Shown here: positions 54,541 through 63,735 of the stretch, in pieces
Layout: each line of letters begins with the position of its first letter
Position numbering within the stretch: the first letter of the stretch is position 1
Assembly: GCA_024516035.1 (NCBI GenBank)
Contig: CM044961.1
Span: 32,473,051 to 32,537,050, forward strand
Length of the DNA: 64,000 nucleotides
Source: Bactericera cockerelli
Taxonomy: Eukaryota; Arthropoda; Insecta; Hemiptera; Triozidae
Direction: 5' to 3'
Position numbers and translations under genes: made by a program
The notes under the pieces: generated by a model
The model's input: the letters and a program-made list of their open reading frames with translations, nothing else
Database searches by the model: none
What the model was told of the DNA's origin: nothing

Positions 54541-55184
54541 TGCGAACTGTTCTTGCGGGACGTCTTCTTCTCCTTCATCCAGGGGTACTCCTGCAGGTTC
54601 TGCTGGTTGCCCGCGGTGGCCTGCAGCACGTTGGTGTCGTGCAGGGCGGTGAAGTGGGGCCCGCCGGCGCCGCCCATGTCGCCGCTGAGGTGGTGGGGGA
54701 GGATGAACTCGGACATGGACGGCTGGGAACTGATGAACCCGTCGCTTTGGCAGTCGCCCAAAGGCGTGTTGCCAACACTGTTCGTCATCCAGTAGTTGGC
54801 CTCGATGGGCGACGCCACACCGCGGTGTTTCATGAGAAACTCGTCTTTGAACTCGTCTTTAAAGTTGTCTTTAAAGTTGTCTTTAAAGTCGTCTTTGAAC
54901 GCGGCGTCCCGCGCTTTCAACTTGAGAAACTCCTCGTCCTCCTGATGTTTCAACATGTACTCGTCCTCCTCCTCCTCCTCTTCCAACGAGTCTTCCTCAT
55001 CGTCCAGCATGCTCTCCTCACCCAGTTCGGTGATGTGGCTGGAGTGGTTGGACACGATGGACGTCTGTTGGTTCTTGCCGTGCATGGTCGACACCATGAC
55101 GGATTTGCTGATGATGTGCTCGGAGGAGCTCTTCTGCAGGAGTTGCGTGTTGAGAATCGAAATGGGCTCGAGTTGTTTCAGCAT
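54536..55184 (-). CDS. pb: Hox2/proboscipedia-type homeotic gene, first coding exon (partial)
   Basis: N-terminal exon of a Hox2-class transcription factor, which in insects specifies mouthpart identity. The frame reads 216 codons plus one base. Residues 148-160 (DGFISSQPSMSEF) match the Hox2 N-terminal motif and residues 200-207 (YPWMKEKK) are the hexapeptide that contacts Extradenticle/PBX, in the pb-specific form followed by TSRKN. The frame meets a consensus splice donor (AAG|GTAGGG) at 54536/54535, in phase 1, as expected before the linker and homeobox exons, which are absent here. Unusual parts are an acidic stretch (residues 55-86) and a five-fold Phe-Lys-Asp repeat (96-116). The start at 55184 is the first ATG after an in-frame TAA about 27 bases upstream. 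A later ATG (residue 118 or 133) nearer the Hox2 motif is possible, since that motif usually lies close to the N-terminus. The exon is strikingly GC-rich against its AT-rich surroundings. Confidence 0.88.
54846..54900 (-). repeat. 12-bp in-frame tandem repeat inside the pb exon
   Basis: About five copies of a TCTTTAAAGTTG-like unit encode FKDD, FKDN, FKDN, FKDE and FKDE (residues 96-115). The 12-bp period keeps the frame. The unit is AT-richer than the rest of the exon. Confidence 0.85.
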
Positions 55185-55400
55185 GAAAGGCGTTGAGATT
55201 GTTAGTGGTTAGTTTATTGGGAAACGAATTTTGTTGGATTTTATGAAAAGTTTAGCTCTTCAGGAGTTGTGTGTTGAGAATTGAAATGGGTTCGAGTTGT
55301 TTCAGCATGAAAGGAGTTGAGCGGTGTGGGTGAGTTAAGATTGTTTTAGTGGTTAGTTTATTGGAAAGCGGATTTTGTTGGATTCTATGGAAAGTTTTAA
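55128..55400 (-). repeat. 127-bp tandem duplication covering the pb start codon
   Basis: Copy 1 (55128-55254) holds the annotated start. Copy 2 (55255-about 55400) lies upstream of it in the gene direction and repeats the start codon, the first 16 codons and the 5' flank. The coding part differs by three substitutions and one 3-base gap. The flank between start codon and TTTATTGG differs more, including an insertion of about 20 bases. Confidence 0.85.
55252..55308 (-). CDS. Short upstream ORF duplicating the pb N-terminus
   Basis: The upstream duplicate encodes an 18-residue peptide whose first 16 residues (MLKQLEPISILNTQLL) equal those of the exon, then KS and TAA. It ends 68 bases before the main ATG and is in a different frame. 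It could be an upstream ORF in the 5' leader, a remnant of a duplicated start, or an alternative first exon. No donor site is seen directly after it. Confidence 0.45.
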   Translation of the reverse strand: MLKQLEPISILNTQLLKS

Positions 55401-56277
55401 ACGTGACGAGGTAGTAGACATGGATTTTTTAGAATTTTGAATAGCAAATTAAAAAATATTAGGAGTGATAGTTCGGAGAGGTTAATAAAAGAAAGCTTTC
55501 CAATATCTACTATATTATAAAATTTAGAGAATTTGTTTTTTTTTTTTTTTGTAAAAAATGATTACCTTTGTAAGGTCAAATTATAAAATTAACACATTGA
55601 AACTTAATATTATTGCACGGATGAAACTTTATTCGCAAATTCAAAAAAGTATAATTTGGTTTAAATTTTTTGAAGAATTTCAAATTTCAAATTTAGAATT
55701 TTTTGTTTATTATTGCGAGTTTATTTTATTTAAAAACTGAATTTAATTAAATAAAAACTGAAGATAACTAATTTATTTAGGGTTATTTAAATTTCAAAAT
55801 TGTTTTGGAACTTGCTTTTATTGATATCTAACCTTGTTACGATTCAATTTGGTTTGTTTTTTTTTATGTCAGTCACTTCATGAAAATCTGAGCTACAAAA
55901 ATCCAGTCCCTTTCTATTGAAGCCTCGCGAAAACATAAATCACGTTCAAAATGAAAGATCTTTTTTAAAATTTCAAAAAAATTCACTTAAATTTTTTTTT
56001 TCACAAAAGTTTTTTATTAAATTTTTTAGAGAGCTTTTAATATATCCTCTGAATGACATTGGCATTTTAAAGAAAAAATATTATGAAACAAATGTTTCAC
56101 TGTTACTTTATGTCGTGACTTTTCTTTTATTTTACTTGGTGGAATTTATTTTTAAAACTGTTATTAGTATTTCACTGGCTGCTTTTGGAGGACGATCTTA
56201 TTCGCACTTCTGATGTGGTCAGATGAACCTGAAAAAAGCAGATAAAAAAAGAGTTTATTAAAATGTGTGCTGTATTT

Positions 56278-56490
56278 CTGTACCGGTAGCTCAGTGGTAA
56301 AGGCGGCACTCTGTGAATCCAGGGGTTCCAGAGGTCGCGGGTTAGAAACCCAGCCGGGACATTACAAATTATCCTCCAATTTGTGATTTTTACCACATAA
56401 AAATACGTCTTGAGCTCACTGCTGGAATAATGTGACTTAATAGTCCTAATCGGGCAGTATAAATAAGCCGATATTATTATTATTGTTATT
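56278..56490 (+). mobile_element. SINE family C, full length
   Basis: Upstream of the pb exon. Starts CTGTACCGGTAGCTCAG and ends GCCGATATTATTATTATTG. Confidence 0.87.
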
Positions 56491-57191
56491 ATATCATTAT
56501 TATTATTCACAAGACATGGGTAATTTGATAAAAATACGATATTTATTTTTTTGAAGGATTTATCATTTACAGCGCAATGACTAGTATTCTATATCATTAT
56601 AAAAAATCATTGAGCATTATTATAAACCACTTTCAGACAAGAATAAATTATCTAGTACATTACTATATGTATATACTTGGGCGTTGCTAGATTTGCTAGA
56701 TATGAAATGCCGCTTAATCAAAAGAACGCCGCTTAATCATAGACATGAGTTCTAAAAAATAGTACCTCGATATTCAAAAGTTGAACTTGAGATATAAAGT
56801 ACAACTTTGTATAACCTATATATTTCATGTTTGTTGGAAAATGTATACTGATGTTTTTATAAATAATAATAATTATAAAGAAGCAAATTCTCTAAATATT
56901 AGGTAGATATATATAATTCTGTATCTGTTATACGGATTAGATCTAGCGATGCGAGAACTAGCAGCTATTTACCCACGATTCTAGAGCTAGATTAAATAAC
57001 CCATTCTGATTGGCTGAGGGGAGAACTGGTTAGATGCTGGGAGAATGACTGGAGAATTGGATTGGTACCTCATTTCTGAGACTACAGGTATATAATTATT
57101 TTATATTATCATCGGAATTCATGTTTCTGTAATATTATTTATACAGGATGTACAAAAAAATTCTGAGTAACATTTTTTTTATGTTATCGGG

Positions 57192-57350
57192 TAACGTTCC
57201 TTTTAATACGATGGATATCGAGCAGAGGATTTTACCTTTACTCTCTTGAAACTTACGAACAAGCCAACAAGCTACCCTTATCAACCTCACCAAGCCTGGG
57301 TTGGGCCGGATTTGAATGGTCACCAAACCAAGTCCTATCCTTGCTGGACC
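57192..57350 (-). mobile_element. Family E element, diverged
   Basis: CCTCACCAAGCCTGGGTTGG and GAATGGTCACC in minus orientation. Confidence 0.65.
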
Positions 57351-57574
57351 AAGTGTTTTGAAGTGCATCAAATTTAAGTCAGACCTGTTTATTTTTTGCT
57401 TTGGATGTTTCAGGATATACGAAGTCCACTACTCATGCCTAACTCATGAGGAAAAATGAGTAGGTTATAGTTATTATTTTTTGTATGGAAAGCAACTATT
57501 TGCAACAGGACGAACTATATCATGTAAGCCTTCACTGTCACAAAGCTAGGCAATGTCCAGCGACCGACGTCCTA

Positions 57575-57745
57575 AATTTGGATGGGTGACCATTCGAATT
57601 CAAGCCCTCGTGATGCTGGCTATTACCGGACCTACTCAGGCTGGATGAGGTTAATTTGAGTAGCTGGTTTGTGAGGTTCCAGCGAATGGAGGGTTAAACC
57701 CCCGTCATGATTCGACCATGGAGTTGAAAAACATTAAGCCAATAA
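57575..57745 (+). mobile_element. Family E element, best copy
   Basis: GATGGGTGACCATTCGAATT, CCCTCGTGATGCTGGCTATT, CTCAGGCTGGATGAGG and AAACCCCCGTCATGATTCGA. Confidence 0.8.
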
Positions 57746-57757
57746 TAATAATCCAAA

Positions 57758-57908
57758 GCGACCTACTGAGTTGCTTGATCGACAAGACGGCGGACTGTAA
57801 CCTGGAGGTCGCTGGTTCAAGTCCCGAGTTGAGCAAATATTTAGTAAAGTGAGTTCGAGTATAGTTGTGATATCACGAAAGTTATAGACATCACAAATAT
57901 GATAACTT
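57758..57908 (+). mobile_element. SINE family A
   Basis: GCGACCTACTGAGTTGCTTG to ATATGATAACTT; full length. Confidence 0.86.
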
Positions 57909-58040
57909 GACAATAGTAATAATTATCCGCTTTTGTATCACCATTTCGGGGGTGCTTCACATTCTCGAGAGGTGGCACAGGCAAAATAATAATAATAATA
58001 AACAATCCAGCCCTCGTGTTATTATCTATTAGGTGTATAG

Positions 58041-58420
58041 TAATAATAACACTCATTAGTGGAAGGTAACCACCAGACGAGGTTAATGCTCAAAGCATTT
58101 TCTACCACCTAAAATTTTATGCACCTTGTGTTTTAAATTTAATTTTGTAAAAGATACTGTTATATCTTTTCTTAGAAGCTTTTATCATTAACTTAGGAAT
58201 AGAACATTTGTAAAAATCCAATATTGTTAATAAATAAATAAAATATTTAAAATGTTAAAAAAAAAACCCTCAGAGTATTATTAGTCTTATTACTATGTGG
58301 TCACAAACTCAAATTTATGAGGAAAACTGATGCATGCACTGTGGGTGGGATTCGAACCAACGGATCCCTACGCTACCTGGATTACCAGACCTGGATGTAA
58401 ACCACTTGACTACCAGTGTA
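58041..58420 (-). mobile_element. SINE family B split by a polyadenylated insert
   Basis: The family B sequence CACCTAACCCTCAG is interrupted between CCTAA and CCCTCAG by 58113-58266. The outer parts run from the (AAT)n tail to the head end TACCAGTG. Confidence 0.87.
58113..58266 (+). mobile_element. 154-bp polyadenylated insert in a family B SINE
   Basis: Starts AATTTTATGCACCTTGTG, has overlapping AATAAATAAATAAA signals about 25 bases before the end, and closes with about ten A. A retroposed 3' fragment; its source was not identified. Confidence 0.72.
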
Positions 58421-58747
58421 TAAATTGGTATACCGAGCAAGTTCTGGTACACACAGTATATTATGTATTGTTTGATTCTCTCTGTAAGTACCGTCGGAAT
58501 AATTCTGTAGAGATTATGGAAATAATGAAATTCCAGATTTCGTGCATCGTGAGACTGAAGAAAAATAGATAACCCTGCCTTCTTGATATCGTTGCCTATA
58601 AGTTCTGGTCCACCCAGTATAAGTATTTTGGTACTCTCAGTAAATTACCCTTCGGAGTAACCAATGTAACCATGTTTGTATCATGGATAAATATAATTCT
58701 AGGTTTCATGACAACCGAAGAAATAAAAATGTAACCAATCAGAATAC

Positions 58748-58818
58748 GCCGATCTCAGTAGCTTGATCGATAAGGCGGCGGACTTGTAACCTGGAGGTCG
58801 GTGGTTCAAGTCCCGTTT
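58748..58818 (+). mobile_element. SINE family A, head only
   Basis: GCCGATCTCAGTAGCTTGAT to GGTTCAAGTCCCG; then unrelated T-rich sequence. Confidence 0.8.
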
Positions 58819-58947
58819 TTATTTAATTTTATTTAATGTGCGAAAGAAAATTTCATAATTTATGTACTTTTTTTTAACATTTTATTTATTTATTAACAAT
58901 ATTGTATAAACAAAGGTTCTTTTCCTAAACTTCTATTCTTTTTTTTT

Positions 58948-59115
58948 AAACTTGGATTAAAGGTCGCTTTCAACTGCATGCTAATATCACGAGGGGGGTG
59001 TTAACCTCCATTCGCAAGTAACTCACAAACCTGCTACCATTATTATTCACCTCACCCAGCCTGGGTTGGGCCGAATAACTTTGTGATGTCAACATTACAA
59101 AGTCCTCATCTCGTT
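58948..59115 (-). mobile_element. Family E element
   Basis: AAACTTGGATTAAAGGTCGC to CTCATCTCG, with CACCCAGCCTGGGTTGGGCC. Confidence 0.77.
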
Positions 59116-59123
59116 GGACGTTG

Positions 59124-59268
59124 CCGCTAGTCAGGTAATCCAGGTATCTTAGGGATCCATTGGTTCTAATCCCACCCAGTGCATGAATTTTTCCTCATTA
59201 ATTTGAGTTTGTGACCACATAATAATAAGACCGCGGTGATTACCTTCCACTAAAGATTGTTATTATTG
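59124..59268 (+). mobile_element. SINE family B with internal deletion
   Basis: CGCTAGTCAGGTAATCCAGG to ACTAAAGATTGTTATTATTG. The middle (GGGTTAGGTGG to CTCGCC) is missing. Confidence 0.8.
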
Positions 59269-59456
59269 TCGTGTCCCGGTAGCTCAGTGGTAAAGGCGGC
59301 ACTCTGTGAATCCAGAAGTTTCAGAGGTCTCGGGTTCAAAACCGAGCCGGGATATGACAAGTTATTCTTCCATTTGGGATTTTTACCACATAATAATACT
59401 TCTTGGGCTTACTGCTTGAACAATTGGGCAGTATAAATAAGGCGATATTATTATTA
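59269..59456 (+). mobile_element. SINE family C abutting a family B copy
   Basis: Starts TCGTGTCCCGGTAGC directly after the (ATT)n tail of the family B copy at 59124-59268, so it inserted into or next to that tail. Ends GCGATATTATTATTATT. Confidence 0.85.
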
Positions 59457-60097
59457 TTTAGACTAATTTATAGGTAACCATGAAAATAGATGACAAACGT
59501 GCGATAATTATAAATAAGAACGTGTCATTCACTTACTGATATTGATACATGATCTGAATAATTACCTACCTATTGAAGATAAAAATTGAAATTTAACTCT
59601 GAAGGATATTGAAAGTTATCCTTTTCTAACATAGAATGAATATTATCTAACTTTTCTATTATATTGAATATTCTAATAGAATATATAACACAGCAAGCCA
59701 GAAGAAAATGCAGAAGAAAATCGAATGATTTATGATATATCGTCAACTTTTTATAAAAGAAAAACTTATACCGGCTTATCGACGGTAAAAACTTTTTCTG
59801 ACAGTTTGCTACAACTGGATCTGGAAGTCATAGACTTTAAATTTGCAGATTTTTATATACAAGTAGTAAAAAATAAATAAATAAGTGTGATTCTTTGTGT
59901 TATTATATCACAATTTTCAATGAGTAGCGCAGAATTAAAGGACTTTTCCATACCCTTTAATATCCTCATACCTTATATTTGCCTATAATTTCGCCACTGG
60001 TCGCTGCTCACATTAAAGCAGCTACTCATGTTTCCTCACGAGGTACGAGTGAACCCCGAACACCCAAGAACAGAGCAGAAAAAATCCTGCCCCGCTG

Positions 60098-60223
60098 GGG
60101 TTCAAACCCAGGTCACCGTGCGTGCAATGCCTACCGCGCTAACTCACTCGGCCACGGTGGTAATCGAACCCAGGCCACCGTGCGTGCAATGCCTAGAGCG
60201 CTAACTCACTCGGCCACGGTGAC
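60098..60223 (-). mobile_element. Two tandem tRNA-like SINE heads
   Basis: A 61-bp unit is repeated (GGTTCAAACCCAGGTCACCG and ATCGAACCCAGGCCACCGTG starts, each ending CACTCGGCCACGGTG). Each unit has reversed B-box-like and A-box-like blocks. The flank at 59993-60050 resembles 63825-63890. Confidence 0.68.
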
Positions 60224-60377
60224 TTCTTTTTATGTATACAAGTATGCCCTTTTTTGTACGGTAGGGTCCTACACACATGCTAACGCACTCAGGACCCTAC
60301 TGAAACTTTGTAAATAAAAGAGAAGAAGATGATTAATATGTAAATAAATATATTTTTAGTATTTGTTGAAAAAAAAA

Positions 60378-60560
60378 ACCTAGGTCTGATTTATGAAACA
60401 GAATTAAATATCTAATAGGACTTGTTAATCCAAGCCACTATCACTTAACAGCTGATATAAGTGAGTTGTGATTGGTGGAAATTCTCAGCAGAGGGCGTGT
60501 TAAGAGATAGTGTAGAATTAGTTAATCTAATTCTCTTTCATAATTCGGGCCTTAGGCCGT
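60378..60560. mobile_element. Family P MITE, full length
   Basis: CCTAGGTCTGATTTATGAAA with CAGAATTAAATATCTAATAG at the left, and AGTTAATCTAATTCTCTTTC with ATAATTCGGGCCTTAGG at the right, as inverted ends. Confidence 0.75.
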
Positions 60561-60640
60561 GCACTGGCCTCAAAACCCAGTTTCATGGTGGTTTGGTTTT
60601 TAACACTTCATCTGACCCATTAGATCAATGGTCAAAGTGA

Positions 60641-60777
60641 CATGCAGAGGTCTGGTAATAAAGAGGTCGTGAGTTCGAAACCAAGCCGGTTCCGAATAAT
60701 TACTTGACAAGTTATCCTCTCAATTGGGTTTTCGACCATTAATTTATAATAGTGCAACTAGGACTTACCTACTGCCA
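60641..60777 (+). mobile_element. SINE family C, diverged
   Basis: Contains GAGGTCGTGAGTTCGAAACC, GACAAGTTATCCTCTCAATTG and AACTAGGACTT. The head and tail are degraded. Confidence 0.6.
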
Positions 60778-61232
60778 AACCCTGTATATTTTATATACCT
60801 ATCACAGGACTATACATACATATTTTATGTAAATGTCATATATATACCTAACGACATTGAATCTCTATCCTGGCAGCGACTCAAACCTCCTCCCTCCACA
60901 TTGACTGGCATTTTTGAAAAGTCGAAACTGAAATAATAATAATAATAATATTTTTTTACTAGGTATTATTATTTTATTATTATTATAAAAAAAAACTATT
61001 ATTATTATTGTTATGAAGCTTTGGCAGGATGACTTTGATTTTTTTTTTTCTACTCCTTCTCAGCTTTTTATCATTTTTGTGACATTTTCATTGTTCACCC
61101 GCCGGCTTCGTGAAAAAATGTCAGCGCGCCTTACTATTTCATATCTATAGATCTCTAGGTATTTTTTTATGCCTTGGGATTTTTTTAAAAAGATGAGAAT
61201 TTTTTAAGGAGGAATTTAAAAAAAAAGATGAC

Positions 61233-61325
61233 TGTTTCAAAGCCTTTTATATTTCGTAGCCATGAAACAGCGAGCTACTGTAGACGCTTGTGGTTTGTGT
61301 GGCAGCTTGCCCATCCGGTAGTAGG
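61233..61325 (-). mobile_element. Family K fragment
   Basis: ATTTCGTAGCCATGAAACAG, CTACTGTAGACGCTTGTGGT and CAGCTTGCCCATCCGGTAG, reversed. Confidence 0.74.
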
Positions 61326-61539
61326 TATAATAAAATTATATTATGTCCCGACAAGCAAATTTTTAATACCTTTTTTTACATTCTGGATCTGTGTTTTGAA
61401 TCGGCCGCAAGGGCCGTTCCTTTGGATTGGTTAGAGGTTAAAGGTATCATGGAACACATTTCGAACACTCGTTTTCAAAAAAGTGAACATTTTTTGTTTT
61501 TGTCATCTCATAACATCCCTAGCCTTTAAATTTTTTGAT

Positions 61540-61545
<6 letters not shown>

Positions 61546-61571
<26 letters not shown>
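61546..61571. repeat. 26-base T run
   Basis: Uninterrupted T after GTA. Confidence 0.88.
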
Positions 61572-61663
61572 CGTGTTTTACCTAAATCATGATTTTTTTT
61601 AACAAAAAATTTCATCAAAAACTCCAGTTTTTGGAATTGCTCCCAAAAATGAAGCTGCGTTTC

Positions 61664-61728
61664 ATTTTATTTATTTTAAATAAAATTTATTTTAAATAAA
61701 ATTTATTTTAAATAAAATTTATTTTATT
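61664..61728. repeat. Self-complementary 17-bp tandem repeat
   Basis: ATTTTAAATAAAATTT-like units repeated three to four times. Each unit is nearly its own complement. Confidence 0.75.
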
Positions 61729-62332
61729 TCATATCGTCTTCAATTTGTTTGGCTCTGAAATTTTGTGTAGGAACACGTAGGTATTTTATGCATTTAGAAA
61801 TTGATTAGTAAATAAATCAGTATAAACAGAAAAGTGAGAAGTTGTACTAAATAATGAATCATTTGTTTTATTTTTCATATTTTTTTTTTTACAGAGGACC
61901 CATCCTAAGCCATTTTTATTTGGCTTCTAAGATAAAGCTTCTAAGATTCTTTACAATGGGTGTCTCAAAAATTGCACATAAATATTGCAAAATAATAATA
62001 ATAAGCATATGCATAAGGCTTACTAGAAGAAGAGAAAGAGATGTGCTTTACTCGGTCACAACATAAATCATTTATTTTCATGTTCATATTTTTTATAAAG
62101 AGGGTTCAAAAGTAATACTTATGTTCCCGTGCATAAATATGACATCAAAACTTTGAGTTACTGATCGCACACAGTGTGTAGGGTTCTACGGTGCAAATAT
62201 GCTATGTTGGTAGATAAATTTTGTTAAGGTACGGTATTGCACTTGAAAAATGCCCCATGTTACTGCCGAATACATTCTATAGGTATTGTAGGTAGGTACA
62301 TAATTTGTTTGTTCTTGTAACAAAAAGAAAAA

Positions 62333-62420
62333 AAAAAAATGGTTTGGTTTTTTGTTCTTTATTTAAAAGTTTAAAAAAAAAACTTTTGAATAAAGTACAA
62401 AAAAATCAAACCATTTTTTT
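62333..62420. repeat. Long hairpin, about 38-bp arms
   Basis: AAAAAAATGGTTTGGTTTTT and TATTTAAAAGTT pair with AACTTTTGAATAAAGTAC and AAATCAAACCATTTTTTT around an A run. A few mismatches. Confidence 0.8.
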
Positions 62421-62451
62421 CTCTTTATTATAAAAGTTCATCAAAAGTTAT

Positions 62452-62508
62452 TATGATTTGTGCTTATATCACAAATACTCAGACATGCTTTACTAAATAT
62501 TTGATTAA
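62452..62508 (-). mobile_element. SINE family A, 3' fragment
   Basis: GATTTGTGCTTATATCAC and CTCAGACATGCTTTAC match the reversed body. Confidence 0.6.
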
Positions 62509-62689
62509 ATCATTTTTATCTCCAAAAAATAAGAAACGATTCCCTTCGAATTTATTTTATTAGGTAGAAAACCGTTTTTTTTTCCTTTTTAAACTACAAA
62601 TAATAAGCGACAAGCAGAAAACCTTACTTTGACATTTTTCTCCAAATTTTAGGCTTTTCTTAGAGCTCGAAGATTTTTTTTTATACAGG

Positions 62690-62830
62690 GTGTCCCGTAT
62701 ACAGATGCAAATATTTTGAGGGTAGGTTCAGCCCACCGTGGACTATCATATGAGCGAAACTTGCAGTGGGACATTTTGCTTCGTTAAAGAGTTATGGCCA
62801 AATCCCTGTTTTTCCCACAGGTCTAGAGGT
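62690..62830 (+). mobile_element. Possible DNA-element terminus, ACAGGGTGTCCCGTA type
   Basis: TATACAGGGTGTCCCGTATA resembles a terminus seen on many insect repeats. The following text (GTAGGTTCAGCCCACC, GTGGGACATTTTGC) is non-coding. No second terminus found. Confidence 0.35.
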
Positions 62831-63345
62831 CACTTAGATCGATGCACGTTTTTAAAGAAATGGTAGCCAGTAAGTAATTTTTGACTTCATGTATGGATAG
62901 TCATGCATATTTCCCTTGAAATGCAGTTGGTTGCATGAAAAAATATTGAAAGACCAGAGAGATAATATTTAATCATAAGTTCAATATTTTTCTAAAATTC
63001 GATTTTTCCCTGTTTTCCCTTTCGTGAATTTAGAGTACTTCTACAATTGCAATTCTGCGTATCACTAGGTAAAAAAATACCCTTTGCTATTTTGTTTCAA
63101 TAAATACAAAGTTCTTTCAGACGCGTGAAGGAACAAATGAGATACGCCTTATCAAACGGCACCAGAAGGAGAGAAACACATCTTTCAAATTTTGAATCTG
63201 GGCGCTATTGCATTTTGAAGAACACTCGATGCCTGAAGCGGTCTGTGTGACTATTTTTGTGCCAACTGCAAGTTATAAATGAAAATTTTCTGAGTACAAT
63301 TAGTTCTATTAACCAACTATATCAATCAAATCTAATAGTTAAAAT

Positions 63346-63625
63346 AACAAGGCGATCAATTTGTTCGGTGGAAGAGAAAGCCACAAGCTTTAAACCTCGC
63401 CCTTGGTTCGCTACATATTCTTTTGGGTTCTTTTCATTTCATGTCCTGTGTTGCAGAATGTATCATGTTTGTAGTTTATCAATAAACTACAAACATGTAT
63501 CACTGTATCACCACCCTTGATCAGTCTTTGTTTATATTTATTTCACAAATTGTTACCATGTTCATTGTAAAAAAAAATGTAAATAAAGTCTGGTCCAATT
63601 GTTTATAAAATAAAAATAAAGTAAT
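63346..63625 (+). mobile_element. Family N variant split by a palindrome-bearing insert
   Basis: Head GTGGAAGAGAAAGCCACAAG with hairpin AAAGC-CACAA-GCTTT and CCTCGCCC (63369-63402). Then about 95 bases of other sequence, then TATCACCACCCTTGATCAGT, CTTTGTTTATATTTATTTC, AATAAAGTCTGGTC and an (ATA)n tail. Confidence 0.6.
63464..63497. repeat. Perfect 16-bp arms with 2-base spacer
   Basis: CATGTTTGTAGTTTAT, CA, then the exact complement. It lies between the two halves of a family N variant. Confidence 0.87.
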
Positions 63626-63640
63626 AATAATAATAGTAAC

Positions 63641-63735
63641 CTTGAGGTTGGATGTTCGAGTTTTACCCAAGGTTAATTTTCGGCACTATTTGTTATGTTT
63701 TTGATATCATAATTGTGATAAACACAAAAATGATA
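63641..63735 (+). mobile_element. SINE family A, diverged 3' part
   Basis: CCTTGAGGTTGGATGTTCGA, then GATATCATAATTGTGATAAA and CACAAAAATGATA. Confidence 0.65.

Noticed and set aside
54537..55196. 219-codon plus-strand frame over the pb exon
   Set aside because: Antisense shadow of the GC-rich exon. The minus frame carries the Hox2 motif, the hexapeptide and a donor site.
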